DNA of 64,000 bases from Longimicrobium terrae (GCF_014202995.1 NZ_JACHIA010000010.1:62001-126000), one strand, 5' to 3'. Shown: positions 25,341 to 34,279, counted from the stretch's first letter. Made by a program: numbers and translations. The notes: generated by a model not told the origin, from the letters alone.

Positions 25341-26599
25341 GCCGCCAGCGTCCGGCGCCGTGCCTTGATGTCGCACAGACGGCGGTCCGCCTCGCGGATC
25401 AGCGCTTCGGGGTCCGCCGTTTCCGGGGTGAACACCGCCACCCCGGCCGTGATCCCCACCTGCCCGTCCAGCCGGCGGCGCACCCGCTCCGCCAGCAGCT
25501 GCGCGCCGTCTGCGGTGCCGCCGGGCAGGATGGCCAGAAACTCGTCGCCGCCGCAGCGCACCACGATGTCGGCCGCGCGCGCCTCGGAGCGCAGCGCCTG
25601 GGCCACGGCGCAGAGCAGTTCGTCGCCCGCGTGATGGCCGCGCGCGTCGTTGATCTGCTTGAAGCCGTCCAGGTCCAGCGCCAGCACCGCCAGCGACTCG
25701 CCCCGCCCCGCCGCGGCCCACGCCTGCGCCAGCATCAGCTCCATGTGCCGTCGGTTGCCCAGCCCGGTGAGCGGATCGGTAAGCGACAGCGTGCGCACTT
25801 CCTCCAGCAGCCGGATGCGGCGCAGCGACATCTCTGCCTGCAGCGCCAGCGCGCGCAGCACGTCCCAGTCTTCCGGCTCAAAGATGCGCTCGTCGCGGCG
25901 CTCGGCCAGCACCAGCACGGCGCTTTCTCCGACCGGCACGTGCGCCACCATCACCGTGTGCGGATCGCCAAACAGCCCGGCCGCGGTGGGGCAGGTGCCG
26001 CCGGGACGCGCGTCTTCCGCCATCAGCAGCCCGGGCTGGGCAAAGCGGTCGTCCCAGGCGATGCACAGGCGGGTGCGGCAGGCGCATGGCTCCACGGGCA
26101 TGGGCGCGCGCAGCAGCCCGCGCTCCGTCTCGCGCGCCAGCGCCACCGAGGTGTACGCGCCCACGATGCGCAGCGCGTGCGTGGCCAGCGACCGCAGCAC
26201 GTCGGGCTCCGTGTCCGCCGCGTTCAGCTCCTCGAAGTAGCCAATCAGCTGGTCGGGCAGGCGCTGGCGCTTTTCCGTGCGGTTGCGCTCGCGCAGAAAG
26301 ACGGCGGCGCCCACCGCGGCGCGGTCCATCAGGTCCGGGATCTCGCGCGACTGCGGAACCCGGCCGGCCACGGCGCCCGTCACCAGCACGCCCTCGCCAT
26401 CCGGCCCATCCAGCAGCAGAACCAGGTTTTCGCCCCGTTCCACCGACTCGGGAAGCCCGTCGCGCACCTCCAGCGCGTCGGGAAGGGTGTCCCGGCGCGA
26501 CGTGGGGCGGCGTGGCGACACATCTCCACCCGTGATCCACCCCGTCGGCTGCGCCAGCACCAGGCGCAACCGGCGGTCTTCTGATCGCCGTACCTGCAT
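25337..26599 (-). CDS. GAF plus GGDEF protein, probable diguanylate cyclase
   Basis: A 420-residue protein. Residues about 115-270 form a GAF-like domain with a Cys cluster (EPCACRTRLC and GGTCPTA), which could bind a metal or redox signal. The GGDEF domain spans about 275-415: LTDPLTGLGNRRH, LALDLDGFKQIND and the active motif RCGGDEFLAILPGG. The I-site RxxD upstream of GGDEF is not obvious. It should make cyclic-di-GMP from two GTP. It is convergent with the HD-GYP gene and its stop codon overlaps the neighbour's by 3 of 4 bases. Confidence 0.85.
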   Translation of the reverse strand: MQVRRSEDRRLRLVLAQPTGWITGGDVSPRRPTSRRDTLPDALEVRDGLPESVERGENLVLLLDGPDGEGVLVTGAVAGRVPQSREIPDLMDRAAVGAAVFLRERNRTEKRQRLPDQLIGYFEELNAADTEPDVLRSLATHALRIVGAYTSVALARETERGLLRAPMPVEPCACRTRLCIAWDDRFAQPGLLMAEDARPGGTCPTAAGLFGDPHTVMVAHVPVGESAVLVLAERRDERIFEPEDWDVLRALALQAEMSLRRIRLLEEVRTLSLTDPLTGLGNRRHMELMLAQAWAAAGRGESLAVLALDLDGFKQINDARGHHAGDELLCAVAQALRSEARAADIVVRCGGDEFLAILPGGTADGAQLLAERVRRRLDGQVGITAGVAVFTPETADPEALIREADRRLCDIKARRRTLAA

Positions 26600-26817
26600 G
26601 GAGAACCTCCAAAAGAAGCACCCGGACCGGCACCGCGCTCACAATCCCGCGCGGTCGTCCGCAGCCATAAATCGTTATTCTGTATCGGGATAGCGAATCT
26701 ACATGTGTTTCCTTTTAGCGTCAATCGCGTCCTCACTACAGGACACTTTCCGCCACCCGTGATTTCGGCTTCACCGCCTCGGCCCGTTCGGATGATCACC
26801 ATCTTGGCCGATGGCGC

Positions 26818-27645
26818 CTATCGATCGTCCTCCCCTACCTCATCCGCCGCCAGGAGAGTGCGCAGGGAACGCTCGCGGTGGTCCAGAAAGTCGCGCGTGA
26901 CGCGGTACGCATCCGTCTCCTCGTACTCCGTCTCGTCGATCCCGTCTTCGTCAAAGCGGTAGATGCGGGCGCCGGGATAGGCCAGCAGAATGGGCGAGTG
27001 CGTGGCGATGATGACCTGCGATCCTGATCGCGCCAGCCGGTGCATCACCGAAAGCAGCGCCATCTGCCGCAGCGGAGAGAGCGCCGTTTCCGGTTCGTCC
27101 AGCAGGTACACGCCGCCGCCGCCCAGCCGGTTGCTGAGCAGGGCCAGCATGGCCTCGCCGTGCGACTGCTGGTGCAGCGAGCGGCCGCCGCCATAGCGGT
27201 TGGAGAGCGGCCGGTAGCCGGTCATCGTGACTCCGCTCCACCGCTTCGCCTCTCGCGCGATCTCCTCCATCTCCTCGTCCTGCCGGTCCACCTCCGTCGC
27301 CAGATTGAAGAGCCCCTCGGTGCGCACGAAGAAGCCGTCGTCCGCGGAGCCGTCCAGCGTCAGCAGTTCCAGGTGTTCGTGCAGGGATGACGACGAGCGC
27401 GCGACCGTTTCGAACCGCAGGTCCGTCGACCCGCCCTCGGGGTTGAAGCCCAGCAGGATGGCGATGGCCTCCAGCACCGTGCTCTTTCCCGTCCCGTTCT
27501 CGCCGGCAAAGAAGGTGATGCCTCGCTCCAGGCGCAGCCGCTCCACCTGCTGCACCGCGGCGAGGCTGAACGGATACACGGCGGATCGCGGAACGGAGTC
27601 GCGCCGCAGCCGCACGCCGCGCACGAAGGGGATGGATGTCTTCAC
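26818..27645 (-). CDS. AAA ATPase of the SMC/ABC-like (AAA_21) type
   Basis: A protein of about 275 residues. Walker A is FFAGENGTGKSTVLEAIA near residue 50, the Walker B/signature region is VYLLDEPETALSPLRQMALL and the switch is VIIATHSPILLAYPGARI. These single-domain ATPases resemble the nucleotide-binding parts of OLD/RecF-like proteins and are widespread with poorly defined roles. GTG 27645 is preferred because homologues that I recall begin at the FVRGVRLRRD segment; an open GTG at 27735 is also possible. No toxin, nuclease or TOPRIM gene is adjacent, so a defence role is not supported. Confidence 0.75.
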   Translation of the reverse strand: MKTSIPFVRGVRLRRDSVPRSAVYPFSLAAVQQVERLRLERGITFFAGENGTGKSTVLEAIAILLGFNPEGGSTDLRFETVARSSSSLHEHLELLTLDGSADDGFFVRTEGLFNLATEVDRQDEEMEEIAREAKRWSGVTMTGYRPLSNRYGGGRSLHQQSHGEAMLALLSNRLGGGGVYLLDEPETALSPLRQMALLSVMHRLARSGSQVIIATHSPILLAYPGARIYRFDEDGIDETEYEETDAYRVTRDFLDHRERSLRTLLAADEVGEDDR

Positions 27646-27747
27646 GGGAGTGACTTCGGGGATGGACCGAATGCGGACGCGCGCCCCGCCGCGAGTCGCG
27701 TGCCGCCGGGGAGTGCATGGCCGGCTCTCGTGCACGCTCCGGCGATG

Positions 27748-27890
27748 AGACGGACAACTGCCGTTTCACACGGAGGGCACGGAGGAGGAGCAACACAATC
27801 TCACGCAGAGCAGCAGAGGAGCAGAGGAAAAGAAACGGAGCAGGGTTTTCTCTGCTCCTCTGCTGCTCTGCGTGATGATCCGTTTCCCTG
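27748..27890. repeat. Inverted-repeat element with CACGGAGG module
   Basis: The 314-nt gap between the AAA ATPase and the tRNA array contains TGCCGTTTCACACGGAGGGC, then the arm CTCACGCAGAGCAGCAGAGG, a 30-nt centre, and the opposite arm CCTCTGCTGCTCTGCGTGA. The arms can pair over at least 18 bp. Same family as 11752-11975. Confidence 0.8.
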
Positions 27891-27903
27891 GGGTATGTAC
27901 GCG

Positions 27904-27936
27904 AAAAAGCCCCGCAGGCACGAGGCCTGCGGGGCT
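27904..27936 (-). terminator. Terminator of the tRNA array
   Basis: On the minus strand a 14-bp stem of the AAGCCCCGCAGGC type is followed by TTTTT, 24 nt after the last tRNA. Confidence 0.85.
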
Positions 27937-27959
27937 TGATCAATTTGCGGGCTGCACAA

Positions 27960-28042
27960 CGGAGGCGGAGGGACTCGAACCCCCAAAGGCTTGCGCCCGC
28001 CGCATTTCGAGTGCGGTGCCTTACCAATTAGACTACGCCTCC
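27960..28042 (-). tRNA. tRNA-Ser (CGA)
   Basis: GGAGGCG acceptor stem, anticodon loop CTCGAAA, and a long class II variable arm. Last gene of the 18-gene array. No CCA encoded. Confidence 0.9.
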
Positions 28043-28063
28043 AACAACTTTCCGACTTCACAG

Positions 28064-28137
28064 TCGGGACGGCCGGATTTGAACCGGCGACCCCTCGCTC
28101 CCGAAGCGAGTGCTCTACCGGGCTGAGCCACGTCCCG
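28064..28137 (-). tRNA. tRNA-Pro (CGG)
   Basis: CGGGACG acceptor typical of proline tRNA, anticodon loop TTCGGGA, standard T arm (GGTTCAAAT). No CCA encoded. Confidence 0.93.
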
Positions 28138-28151
28138 AAATTCCTACGGAG

Positions 28152-28237
28152 CGGACCGGGTGGGATTCGAACCCACGAGGGCTATTAACCCCACACGATT
28201 TCCAATCGTGCTCCTTAAGCCGCTCGGACACCGGTCC
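28152..28237 (-). tRNA. tRNA-Ser (GGA)
   Basis: GGACCGG acceptor, anticodon loop TTGGAAA, long variable arm. No CCA encoded. Confidence 0.93.
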
Positions 28238-28246
28238 AAGACGGAG

Positions 28247-28333
28247 CGGAGAGGGCGGGATTCGAACCCGCGTCTGCCTTTTGGGCAGGACGGTTTAGCA
28301 AACCGTTGGTTTTAGCCACTCACCCACCTCTCC
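28247..28333 (-). tRNA. tRNA-Ser (GCT)
   Basis: GGAGAGG acceptor, anticodon loop TTGCTAA, long variable arm. Separated from the GGA serine tRNA by only 9 nt. Confidence 0.93.
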
Positions 28334-28375
28334 ATCATTACGCTCGCATGCGTCAGCCCACATCATGCGGCGCAG

Positions 28376-28448
28376 TTGCCCCCCCAGGGATCGAACCTGG
28401 ACTTTCCTGAGTCAGAGTCAGGCGTGTTGCCAATTACACCAGAGGGCA
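28376..28448 (-). tRNA. tRNA-Gln (CTG)
   Basis: TGCCCTC acceptor as expected for glutamine, anticodon loop CTCTGAC. One G-T pair in the acceptor stem. Confidence 0.93.
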
Positions 28449-28473
28449 ATCATACAACCCGGATTTTCAATAG

Positions 28474-28546
28474 AGCGGGAGACGGGGCTCGAACCCGCGA
28501 CCCTCAGCTTGGGAAGCTGATGCTCTGCCAACTGAGCTACTCCCGC
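28474..28546 (-). tRNA. tRNA-Gly (CCC)
   Basis: GCGGGAG acceptor, anticodon loop TTCCCAA, discriminator T as usual for glycine. Confidence 0.93.
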
Positions 28547-28586
28547 GCGGCCAGACAATGTAACCCACCCGCCGCGATTTGACCAG

Positions 28587-28658
28587 AGCCACTGGTCGGA
28601 TTTGAACCGACGACCGCTCGATTACGAATCGAGTGCTCTACCCCTGAGCTACAGTGGC
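28587..28658 (-). tRNA. tRNA-Thr (CGT)
   Basis: GCCACTG acceptor, anticodon loop TTCGTAA, discriminator T. Confidence 0.93.
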
Positions 28659-28666
28659 GGTGGTAG

Positions 28667-28739
28667 TGGAGCTGAGGGGAATCGAACCCCTGACCTCTGC
28701 AGTGCGATTGCAGCGCTCTCCCATCTGAGCTACAGCCCC
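28667..28739 (-). tRNA. tRNA-Ala (CGC)
   Basis: GGGGCTG acceptor with a G-T pair at position 3:70 (G3 opposite T70), the alanine identity element; anticodon loop ATCGCAC. Confidence 0.93.
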
Positions 28740-28753
28740 GAACATCTCCCGAG

Positions 28754-28827
28754 TGGGCGGTACAAGACTCGAACTTGTGACCTCCACGATGTCAACGTGG
28801 CGCTCTAACCAACTGAGCTAACCGCCC
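28754..28827 (-). tRNA. tRNA-Val (GAC)
   Basis: GGGCGGT acceptor, anticodon loop TTGACAT, discriminator A. Confidence 0.93.
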
Positions 28828-28831
28828 AAAG

Positions 28832-28915
28832 TGGTGAGGGTAGGATTCGAACCTACGTAGGGCGAAGCCCGGCAGATTTACAGTCTGCTGCCATTAGCCA
28901 CTCGGCCACCTCACC
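28832..28915 (-). tRNA. tRNA-Tyr (GTA)
   Basis: GGTGAGG acceptor, anticodon loop CTGTAAA, long variable arm as in bacterial tyrosine tRNA. 4 nt from the valine tRNA. Confidence 0.93.
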
Positions 28916-28938
28916 GCTTTACTCGTCCCGCATGCCAA

Positions 28939-29011
<73 letters not shown>

Positions 29012-29064
29012 AGGAATCGCCACTGTAAACGGCGATGCCAACCCAAGTTTTCAATTTCCCAAAG

Positions 29065-29138
29065 CGGGGCCGACGGGACTCGAACCCGCGACCTCCGGAG
29101 TGACAGTCCGGCACTCTAACCGACTGAGCTACGGCCCC
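29065..29138 (-). tRNA. tRNA-Asp (GTC)
   Basis: GGGGCCG acceptor fully paired, anticodon loop CTGTCAC, discriminator G as expected for aspartate. Confidence 0.93.
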
Positions 29139-29184
29139 TTTTGCGTTTGACTTGTATTCCGGAGTCTGCTCTCCGGCCCATCCA

Positions 29185-29257
29185 AGCGGGCAACCGGACT
29201 CGAACCGGCGACCTCAACCTTGGCAAGGTTGCGCTCTACCAACTGAGCTATGCCCGC
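29185..29257 (-). tRNA. tRNA-Gly (GCC)
   Basis: GCGGGCA acceptor, anticodon loop TTGCCAA, discriminator T. Confidence 0.93.
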
Positions 29258-29272
29258 ACGTTCCAGACCCGA

Positions 29273-29344
29273 CGCTCCCACGGGGAATCGAACCCCGCTC
29301 TCAACCTTGAAAGGGTCGTGTCCTAACCGATAGACGATGGGAGC
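29273..29344 (-). tRNA. tRNA-Glu (TTC)
   Basis: GCTCCCA acceptor, D arm TCGTCTATCGG typical of glutamate tRNA, anticodon loop CTTTCAA. The only member of the array with T at anticodon position 34. Confidence 0.92.
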
Positions 29345-29354
29345 CCACCTATCA

Positions 29355-29427
<73 letters not shown>

Positions 29428-29496
29428 ATCCAGTTCAGTCCGCCGCAAGGCGGTCATCCTTGGCCCCCGCGAACACCGAAGCGTTCGTCCGGGGAG

Positions 29497-29569
29497 CAGG
29501 CCAGGAGGGAATCGAACCCCCAACCGCCGGTTTTGGAGACCGGTGCTCTACCAATTGAGCTACTGACCT
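29497..29569 (-). tRNA. tRNA-Trp (CCA)
   Basis: AGGTCAG acceptor with one T-G pair, anticodon loop CTCCAAA, discriminator G. Confidence 0.93.
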
Positions 29570-29580
29570 ACACGTTCAGG

Positions 29581-29653
29581 TGGCCAGGGAGGGAATCGAA
29601 CCCCCGACACTGCGATTTTCAGTCGCATGCTCTACCAACTGAGCTACCTGGCC
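29581..29653 (-). tRNA. tRNA-Phe (GAA)
   Basis: GGCCAGG acceptor, anticodon loop CTGAAAA, discriminator A. Confidence 0.93.
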
Positions 29654-29674
29654 CTGCAACCTTGCTTCCCCGAA

Positions 29675-29699
29675 TAAAAAACCGCCCGACTTCGGCGGC
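29675..29699 (-). terminator. Hairpin with T-run directly after the initiator tRNA
   Basis: On the minus strand CCGCC, a 7-nt loop, GGCGG and TTTTTT. It could end or attenuate transcription after tRNA-fMet, before the other 17 tRNAs. Confidence 0.6.
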
Positions 29700-29710
29700 G
29701 GGGCCCGGCA

Positions 29711-29784
<74 letters not shown>

Positions 29785-29896
29785 GCAAGGACGGAGAATG
29801 TAAGGCCTCAGCCTCACCGCGTCAACCCCCTTCTTCAAACATCTTTTCGGCGGGGGCGCCGCGCCTCGCCGTTCCGTCCTGACCGGCGAGGCCAAT

Positions 29897-29924
29897 AACA
29901 TATCCCGTTTCCCAGAATGTTCAA
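29897..29924 (-). promoter_or_regulatory. Candidate promoter of the tRNA array
   Basis: On the minus strand TTGAAC, 16 nt, TATGTT (or 18 nt to TGTTAT), about 110 nt before the initiator tRNA. It is the only AT-rich stretch in the gap. A 9-bp stem at 29863-29892 lies just downstream and may terminate the barrel gene or shape the leader. Confidence 0.4.
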
Positions 29925-29960
29925 GTCCTTGACACCAACATCATGAAGCGTTACCGCGGC

Positions 29961-30878
29961 TCAGCGCCCGAATCCCACCTCGGTGCTCAGGTACAGCATC
30001 ACGCCCGCGCGGCCCCGGCTGGGGCCGAATCCCACGGGAACGCCCACGCCGGGCACCAGGTGCAGCCCGCCCACCGGCACGGCCACCTGCACCCCGGGAA
30101 GCACGTACGCGCTCTCCACCTGCCCGTCGCCGGGAAAGGGCGAATCCCCGCGCGTGTACACGGCTTCCACGATCAGGTTGGCGTACGGACGGGCGCGCCA
30201 GAACAGCGAGCCGCCGGCGAACCACTCCCGCTTTTCCTCCTCCTCCACCGTCAGGTTGACCGCGCCGAGTGCGTTCGCCGTCCAATTCTCCGCCACCTGG
30301 ACGGCGAGCGGGAGCAGCGCCTGGAATTCCACGTCGCCGGAATCCATCGGGTACTCGACGGCGATGCCGGGGCTCAGCGTCAGCGGCTCGTCATCGCCCC
30401 CCAGCACCAGCAGGCGGTATCCCGCGCCCACGGCCTCCACCCCGTCGCCACCGGCCTCCACCTCCAGCGACAACTGGTGCCGCTCAGACAGAATCGGCCA
30501 CTCCTGCTCCACCTCCACCGTCCAGCCGTCCTCCCCCGCGGCGCCCCGCACGGTCTGCTGCAGCACGCCGGCCTCCTGGTTGTAGGCTTCCTCCACCCAC
30601 AGCCCGCTCACCTCGATCTGGAACTCCTCGTCCTCTTTCCGCGCGGCCGCGGGGCGGGCGGGAAGGCCCGGCACGGCCCCGGGCGCGCCGCGAAGCCCCA
30701 AGCGCGGGTCCGGCGCGGACGACAGGCGTGAGCCCGCCCGCGAGGGGGAAGACGGGGGAGCGGTTCGCGCCGCCGGGGCGCGCTGCGCGGCCGCCGGGAG
30801 GGCGGCGGAAAGGAGCAGGGCAAGGAGCAGGGCCTGTACGGAACGCATCGATACGCGGGGATGGGAGTGAACGGTCAT
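29961..30878 (-). CDS. Probable outer-membrane beta-barrel protein
   Basis: A 305-residue protein with a signal peptide ending in LPAAAQ (about residue 32), a Pro/Ala-rich linker to residue 90, then alternating amphipathic beta strands to a C-terminal residue pattern compatible with a barrel (LYLSTEVGFGR). ATG 30878 follows GAGG at good distance and lies 2 nt after the chemoreceptor stop codon, so the two genes are probably one operon. Whether the barrel is a porin, a sensor component or unrelated cannot be told. Confidence 0.65.
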   Translation of the reverse strand: MTVHSHPRVSMRSVQALLLALLLSAALPAAAQRAPAARTAPPSSPSRAGSRLSSAPDPRLGLRGAPGAVPGLPARPAAARKEDEEFQIEVSGLWVEEAYNQEAGVLQQTVRGAAGEDGWTVEVEQEWPILSERHQLSLEVEAGGDGVEAVGAGYRLLVLGGDDEPLTLSPGIAVEYPMDSGDVEFQALLPLAVQVAENWTANALGAVNLTVEEEEKREWFAGGSLFWRARPYANLIVEAVYTRGDSPFPGDGQVESAYVLPGVQVAVPVGGLHLVPGVGVPVGFGPSRGRAGVMLYLSTEVGFGR

Positions 30879-30880
30879 GG

Positions 30881-32632
30881 TCAGACCTCGAAGCGGACGA
30901 CGAGGCCGCGCAGCTGCTGCGCGGCGCCCGCCACGGAATGCTGGCCCTCCACGGAGCCGCCGCTGGCGAACTGGTGCACGCGGTCCATGGCGGCGGTTAC
31001 GTGCTCGCTCATGGCCGACATTTCCTCGGCGGAGGCGGATGTTTCCTCGGCGACGGCGGAAACGCTCTCCATCAGCCCCGAAACGCGGTCCAGCTCCGGG
31101 GCGATTGCGCGCGCCTCGCCGGCGATTTCCTGCACGGCCTGCTCGGTGTCGGCCAGGGCCAGGAGGATGGAGTGCAGCGCCTCGCCCGCGTGGCGCGAGG
31201 CGGCGCTCTGCTCCTCGATCTGCGCACCGCTGCGTTCAATGGCCTGCACGGCGCGCTGGATTCCTCCCTGGATGGCGGTCACGCGCCCGGAGGTCTGCTG
31301 GGCGGCCTGCGCCGAGCGCTGCGCCAGCTTGCGGATCTCGTCGGCCACCACGGCGAAGCCGCGGCCCTGGTCGCCGGCGCGGGCCGCCTCGATGGCCGCG
31401 TTGAGCGCCAGCAGGTTGGTCTGGTCGGCGATCTCCGAAATCACCTGGACAAACGTCCCCACGTCGCCGGAGTAGGGCACCAGCGCGCGCACGGTGACGT
31501 CGGTTTCTTCCGCGGTGGCCCGCAGTTCCTGCATTCCCCCGATGGAGGCCTGGATCTGCTCGCCGCCGCCGCGCGCGGTCTGGGCCGCCACCGCCACCGC
31601 GTGCGCGACGTCGGTGGCGTGCCGGGCCACGTCGGAGAGCCGTTCCGCGACGCTCGCGGTGGAGCCGGCGGCCTGCAGGACGGCCGTGCTCTGCTCTTCG
31701 GCGCCAGCGGTGATCTGCACGATCGCCGAGCGCAGCCCCTCCACGGATTCCGCCGCCTCCGACACCAGCTCGCCCAGCCGCCCGCTGCGCTCGGCCAGAT
31801 CGTCGCTGGTTTCGCGGATGGGCTGAATGAGCCCGCGGAGCTCGGCGGTGGTGCGGTTGATCATCTGCGCCAGCCGGCCCACCTCGTCACGCCCGCGCAC
31901 CTCGAGGACGGCGCCCCGCAGGTCGCCGGCGGCGATGCGTTCCGCGGCGTCGGTGGCGCGCAGCATGGGGTCCACCACGCGCCGCCGGGTGTGGCGCGAA
32001 AAGGCGTACGCCAGGCCCATGGACAGGAGCGCCATCCCCACGGCAAAAGCCAGCAGCAGCCGCTGGTCGTCGCGCGTTTCCTGGATGAGCCCGCCCACCC
32101 GGGCCATGTCTTCGCGGATGGTGCGCGCCAGCTGGTCGCCCATGGCGCGGGCCGTGGGCACGGACGAGGCGCGCGCCAGTGCCAGCGCGTCGTCCATCCG
32201 TCCCGCCTGTGCGAGCGTGCGGATCCGGGCGTGCACGCGGTCGTGCTCCCGCAGCCACTCGGCCAGCCGGCCCAGCGACTCGCGTTCCTCCGCCTCGTCC
32301 TCTTCGGCGAGACCGGCGGCGCGCTGCACCAGCGCGGCTCCGCGGCGCGAGGCGCCGTCGTGTTCGGCCAGGTAGACGGGGTCGCGCGTGGCCAGATAGA
32401 GCACCTGCGCCTGAACCATGCGGTCCATCTCCATGCGCAGGTCGCTGGTGGCCACCGCCTGCTCCCGCTCCTCTTCCACCTCGATTAGGTCCCCGCGAAG
32501 GTTCACGAGGCCGGCGGAGGACACGGCGGCAAGCACGAGCAGGAGCAGGCCCAGGATGGCGAACTGCCCCGTGAGCCGCTGGCCGATGGTGAGGCTGGCG
32601 GCGCGGGTCCGGAAATCGTCGAGGGGTGCCAA
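30881..32632 (-). CDS. Methyl-accepting chemotaxis protein
   Basis: A 583-residue transducer. Transmembrane helix 1 is near residues 22-44 and helix 2 near 192-212, enclosing a helical sensor domain of about 145 residues (four-helix-bundle type). HAMP follows ([25 protein letters not shown]). The signalling tip is [41 protein letters not shown] (in parts: [16 protein letters not shown]). There is no C-terminal NWxxF-type CheR tether. It should relay an external signal to CheA/CheW, which are not in the window. Followed at once by the outer-membrane barrel gene. Confidence 0.9.
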   Translation of the reverse strand: MAPLDDFRTRAASLTIGQRLTGQFAILGLLLLVLAAVSSAGLVNLRGDLIEVEEEREQAVATSDLRMEMDRMVQAQVLYLATRDPVYLAEHDGASRRGAALVQRAAGLAEEDEAEERESLGRLAEWLREHDRVHARIRTLAQAGRMDDALALARASSVPTARAMGDQLARTIREDMARVGGLIQETRDDQRLLLAFAVGMALLSMGLAYAFSRHTRRRVVDPMLRATDAAERIAAGDLRGAVLEVRGRDEVGRLAQMINRTTAELRGLIQPIRETSDDLAERSGRLGELVSEAAESVEGLRSAIVQITAGAEEQSTAVLQAAGSTASVAERLSDVARHATDVAHAVAVAAQTARGGGEQIQASIGGMQELRATAEETDVTVRALVPYSGDVGTFVQVISEIADQTNLLALNAAIEAARAGDQGRGFAVVADEIRKLAQRSAQAAQQTSGRVTAIQGGIQRAVQAIERSGAQIEEQSAASRHAGEALHSILLALADTEQAVQEIAGEARAIAPELDRVSGLMESVSAVAEETSASAEEMSAMSEHVTAAMDRVHQFASGGSVEGQHSVAGAAQQLRGLVVRFEV

Positions 32633-32920
32633 GAACGGGGAGGGCGGAGAGCGTTCCGGGCATCCCCATCGGGAAGGCCGGACAAACTCGATACATGGTG
32701 GCTGCGGTTCCGGAAGATAGCCGTTCGTGAGACTCTGGGAAGTAGCAGCGAACGCACTGAATCTGACGCCGGATCTACGGAAAAGTCATCAGATTCCTTT
32801 TGAAACGCTTTCTCGCGACACGGGCGATCCCGGCCCGGCGGAGCGGGAAACGGCGGCGTTGCAGTTTCACCATCCAGCCCACTTCTGCCCGTCCGGGCGA
32901 CTTCTCCCGGGGCTCCCGTA

Positions 32921-32958
32921 AACGCAAGCCGGGCCGGCGTCATGCGACGCCGGCCCGG
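32921..32958 (-). terminator. Terminator of the zinc-ribbon membrane protein gene
   Basis: A 13-bp perfect stem (CCGGGCCGGCGTC and its complement) with a 4-nt loop, 37 nt after the stop codon. The rest of the gap 32633-32995 shows no gene. Confidence 0.75.
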
Positions 32959-32995
32959 AAGGCAGACCCGTCATTCCGCGTTGCCGCGGCCGCGC

Positions 32996-33592
32996 TCAGT
33001 TCATGAAGCGCCCTTCATCCGTCAGTTGGCGAAGCAGCTCTCCGCGCTCGTTTTCCGCCTCCGCGATACGGCGGAACTCGGGGGTCGCGGGGTGCCGCGC
33101 CCCGCACGCGCCGCATCCCAGGAACCGCTCGTCCCACATCCACCGCTCCGCCCACGTGCCCGTGCAGTCCGCCAGCACGTGGCGCAGCAGCTTTTCGGGG
33201 GCGCGTTCGTCCGCGCGCTGCACCTCCAGCCGCGGCTCAAAGTGGCAGGCCAGGCAGGGCACGGTGTGCGGCAGGCTGATGCGCGCGCCCGCGCCGATGC
33301 GCAGGTGCCGGCCGCAGCGCGGGCACATTCCCACGAACCAGCGTACGCGGTAGCGCCCGGTCCAGAACTCGTGGGCCAGCCACGCGCCCAGGCAGATGCA
33401 GACGACCGGCCAGGGGTAGTGCGGCGGCAGCCAGAACGAGGGCGCGGCGAGCAGCCAGCACACCACCAGCGACACCACGGTCTTGACCGCGCGGCCGGGC
33501 ATGGGCTGGTACACCAGCCCTACGCGCGCCGGGGCGGGCGGGTAGGCCGGCAGGCTCATCTGTACGGGGGGTGCTTCGGTGCGGCCGTTCAT
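32996..33592 (-). CDS. Membrane protein with Cys-pair (zinc-ribbon-like) domain
   Basis: A 198-residue protein. One or two transmembrane segments lie near residues 38-75 (TVVSLVVCWLLAAPSFWL and VVCICLGAWLAHEFW). The cytoplasmic part has Cys pairs CPRCGRHL, CLAC and CGACGARH, which could bind one or two zinc ions. ATG 33592 is chosen because GGAAGGA lies upstream at good spacing; a start 8 codons earlier is also open. No family is recognised. Confidence 0.6.
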   Translation of the reverse strand: MNGRTEAPPVQMSLPAYPPAPARVGLVYQPMPGRAVKTVVSLVVCWLLAAPSFWLPPHYPWPVVCICLGAWLAHEFWTGRYRVRWFVGMCPRCGRHLRIGAGARISLPHTVPCLACHFEPRLEVQRADERAPEKLLRHVLADCTGTWAERWMWDERFLGCGACGARHPATPEFRRIAEAENERGELLRQLTDEGRFMN

Positions 33593-33788
33593 CGCGCTTT
33601 CCTTCCGCGGTTCCACCGGTGCCGCAGCAATTTAGGAACCCGCGGCCGGATGTTCTACCCCCCGCGCCCCTTCCCTGCCCGTGAGCGACGCTCCCGCGTA
33701 CCCGCACCCCTGTCCCGACCGCGAAAAGGCTCCCGCGCAGCCGCACGGGAGCCTTTCTCATGCAGCGGCCGGGCTGGCCGGACGCCGC

Positions 33789-34181
33789 CTACCGGTCGCC
33801 GCGGCGCGTCAGGCGGTCACGGCGCGAGTACGCCACGATCAGCGCCAGCATCAGCAGCGCGACCGGCATGGCGGGGCTGCCCCCGACGACGAAAAGGTGC
33901 GTGCAGATGGCGCCCACCATCACGCAGGCCAGCAGAACCGCGCCGAACGCGGCGAGCGCCGGGATCAGCAGCAGCACGGCGCCGATGATCTCCAGGGCTC
34001 CGGTGGCGTAGCGGAACCACTGCCCCATGCCGATGACGCCGAACATGGCGACCATCTCCGGATTTCCGCTCAGCTTGGCGAAGCCCGCGCCCAGAAAGAG
34101 GAACGCGAGCACCAGCTGAACTACCCACAACGCCACGTTCGCCGCGCGGGACCGCGCCACGATCGGTGCTCCAGCCGCCAT
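33789..34181 (-). CDS. DoxX family membrane protein
   Basis: A 130-residue protein with four transmembrane helices and the DoxX pattern: WVVQLVLAFLFLGAGFAKLSG, then YATGALEIIGAVLLLIPALAAFGA, then a polar tail. DoxX proteins are linked to thiol or redox stress and quinone-related functions, but their reaction is not settled. ATG 34181 has GAGGAG 8 nt upstream; the longer open frame to 34496 runs back through the promoter. The operator-like palindrome inside the promoter suggests control by a TetR-type repressor that is not encoded nearby. Confidence 0.85.
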   Translation of the reverse strand: MAAGAPIVARSRAANVALWVVQLVLAFLFLGAGFAKLSGNPEMVAMFGVIGMGQWFRYATGALEIIGAVLLLIPALAAFGAVLLACVMVGAICTHLFVVGGSPAMPVALLMLALIVAYSRRDRLTRRGDR

Positions 34182-34250
34182 CACCCCGCTCCTCGCTCGG
34201 TGGATCATGCACGGCGGCTCGCCCGGTGCGGCGCACCGCCGTTCTTCCAC

Positions 34251-34279
34251 ATAGGAGTACCTACCGTCCGGTATGTCAA
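34251..34279 (-). promoter_or_regulatory. Promoter with palindromic operator in the spacer (doxX)
   Basis: On the minus strand TTGACA (34279-34274), 17 nt, TCCTAT (34256-34251). The spacer contains the palindrome TACCG-GA-CGGTA, with a partial extension (ACATACCGGACGGTAGGTA), typical of TetR-family sites. A repressor there would block RNA polymerase. Transcription would start about 65 nt before the doxX ATG. Confidence 0.55.

Noticed and set aside
26818-27645. AAA ATPase as part of an anti-phage system
   Set aside because: No TOPRIM, nuclease, reverse transcriptase or toxin gene lies next to it. The neighbours are a GGDEF gene and tRNAs.
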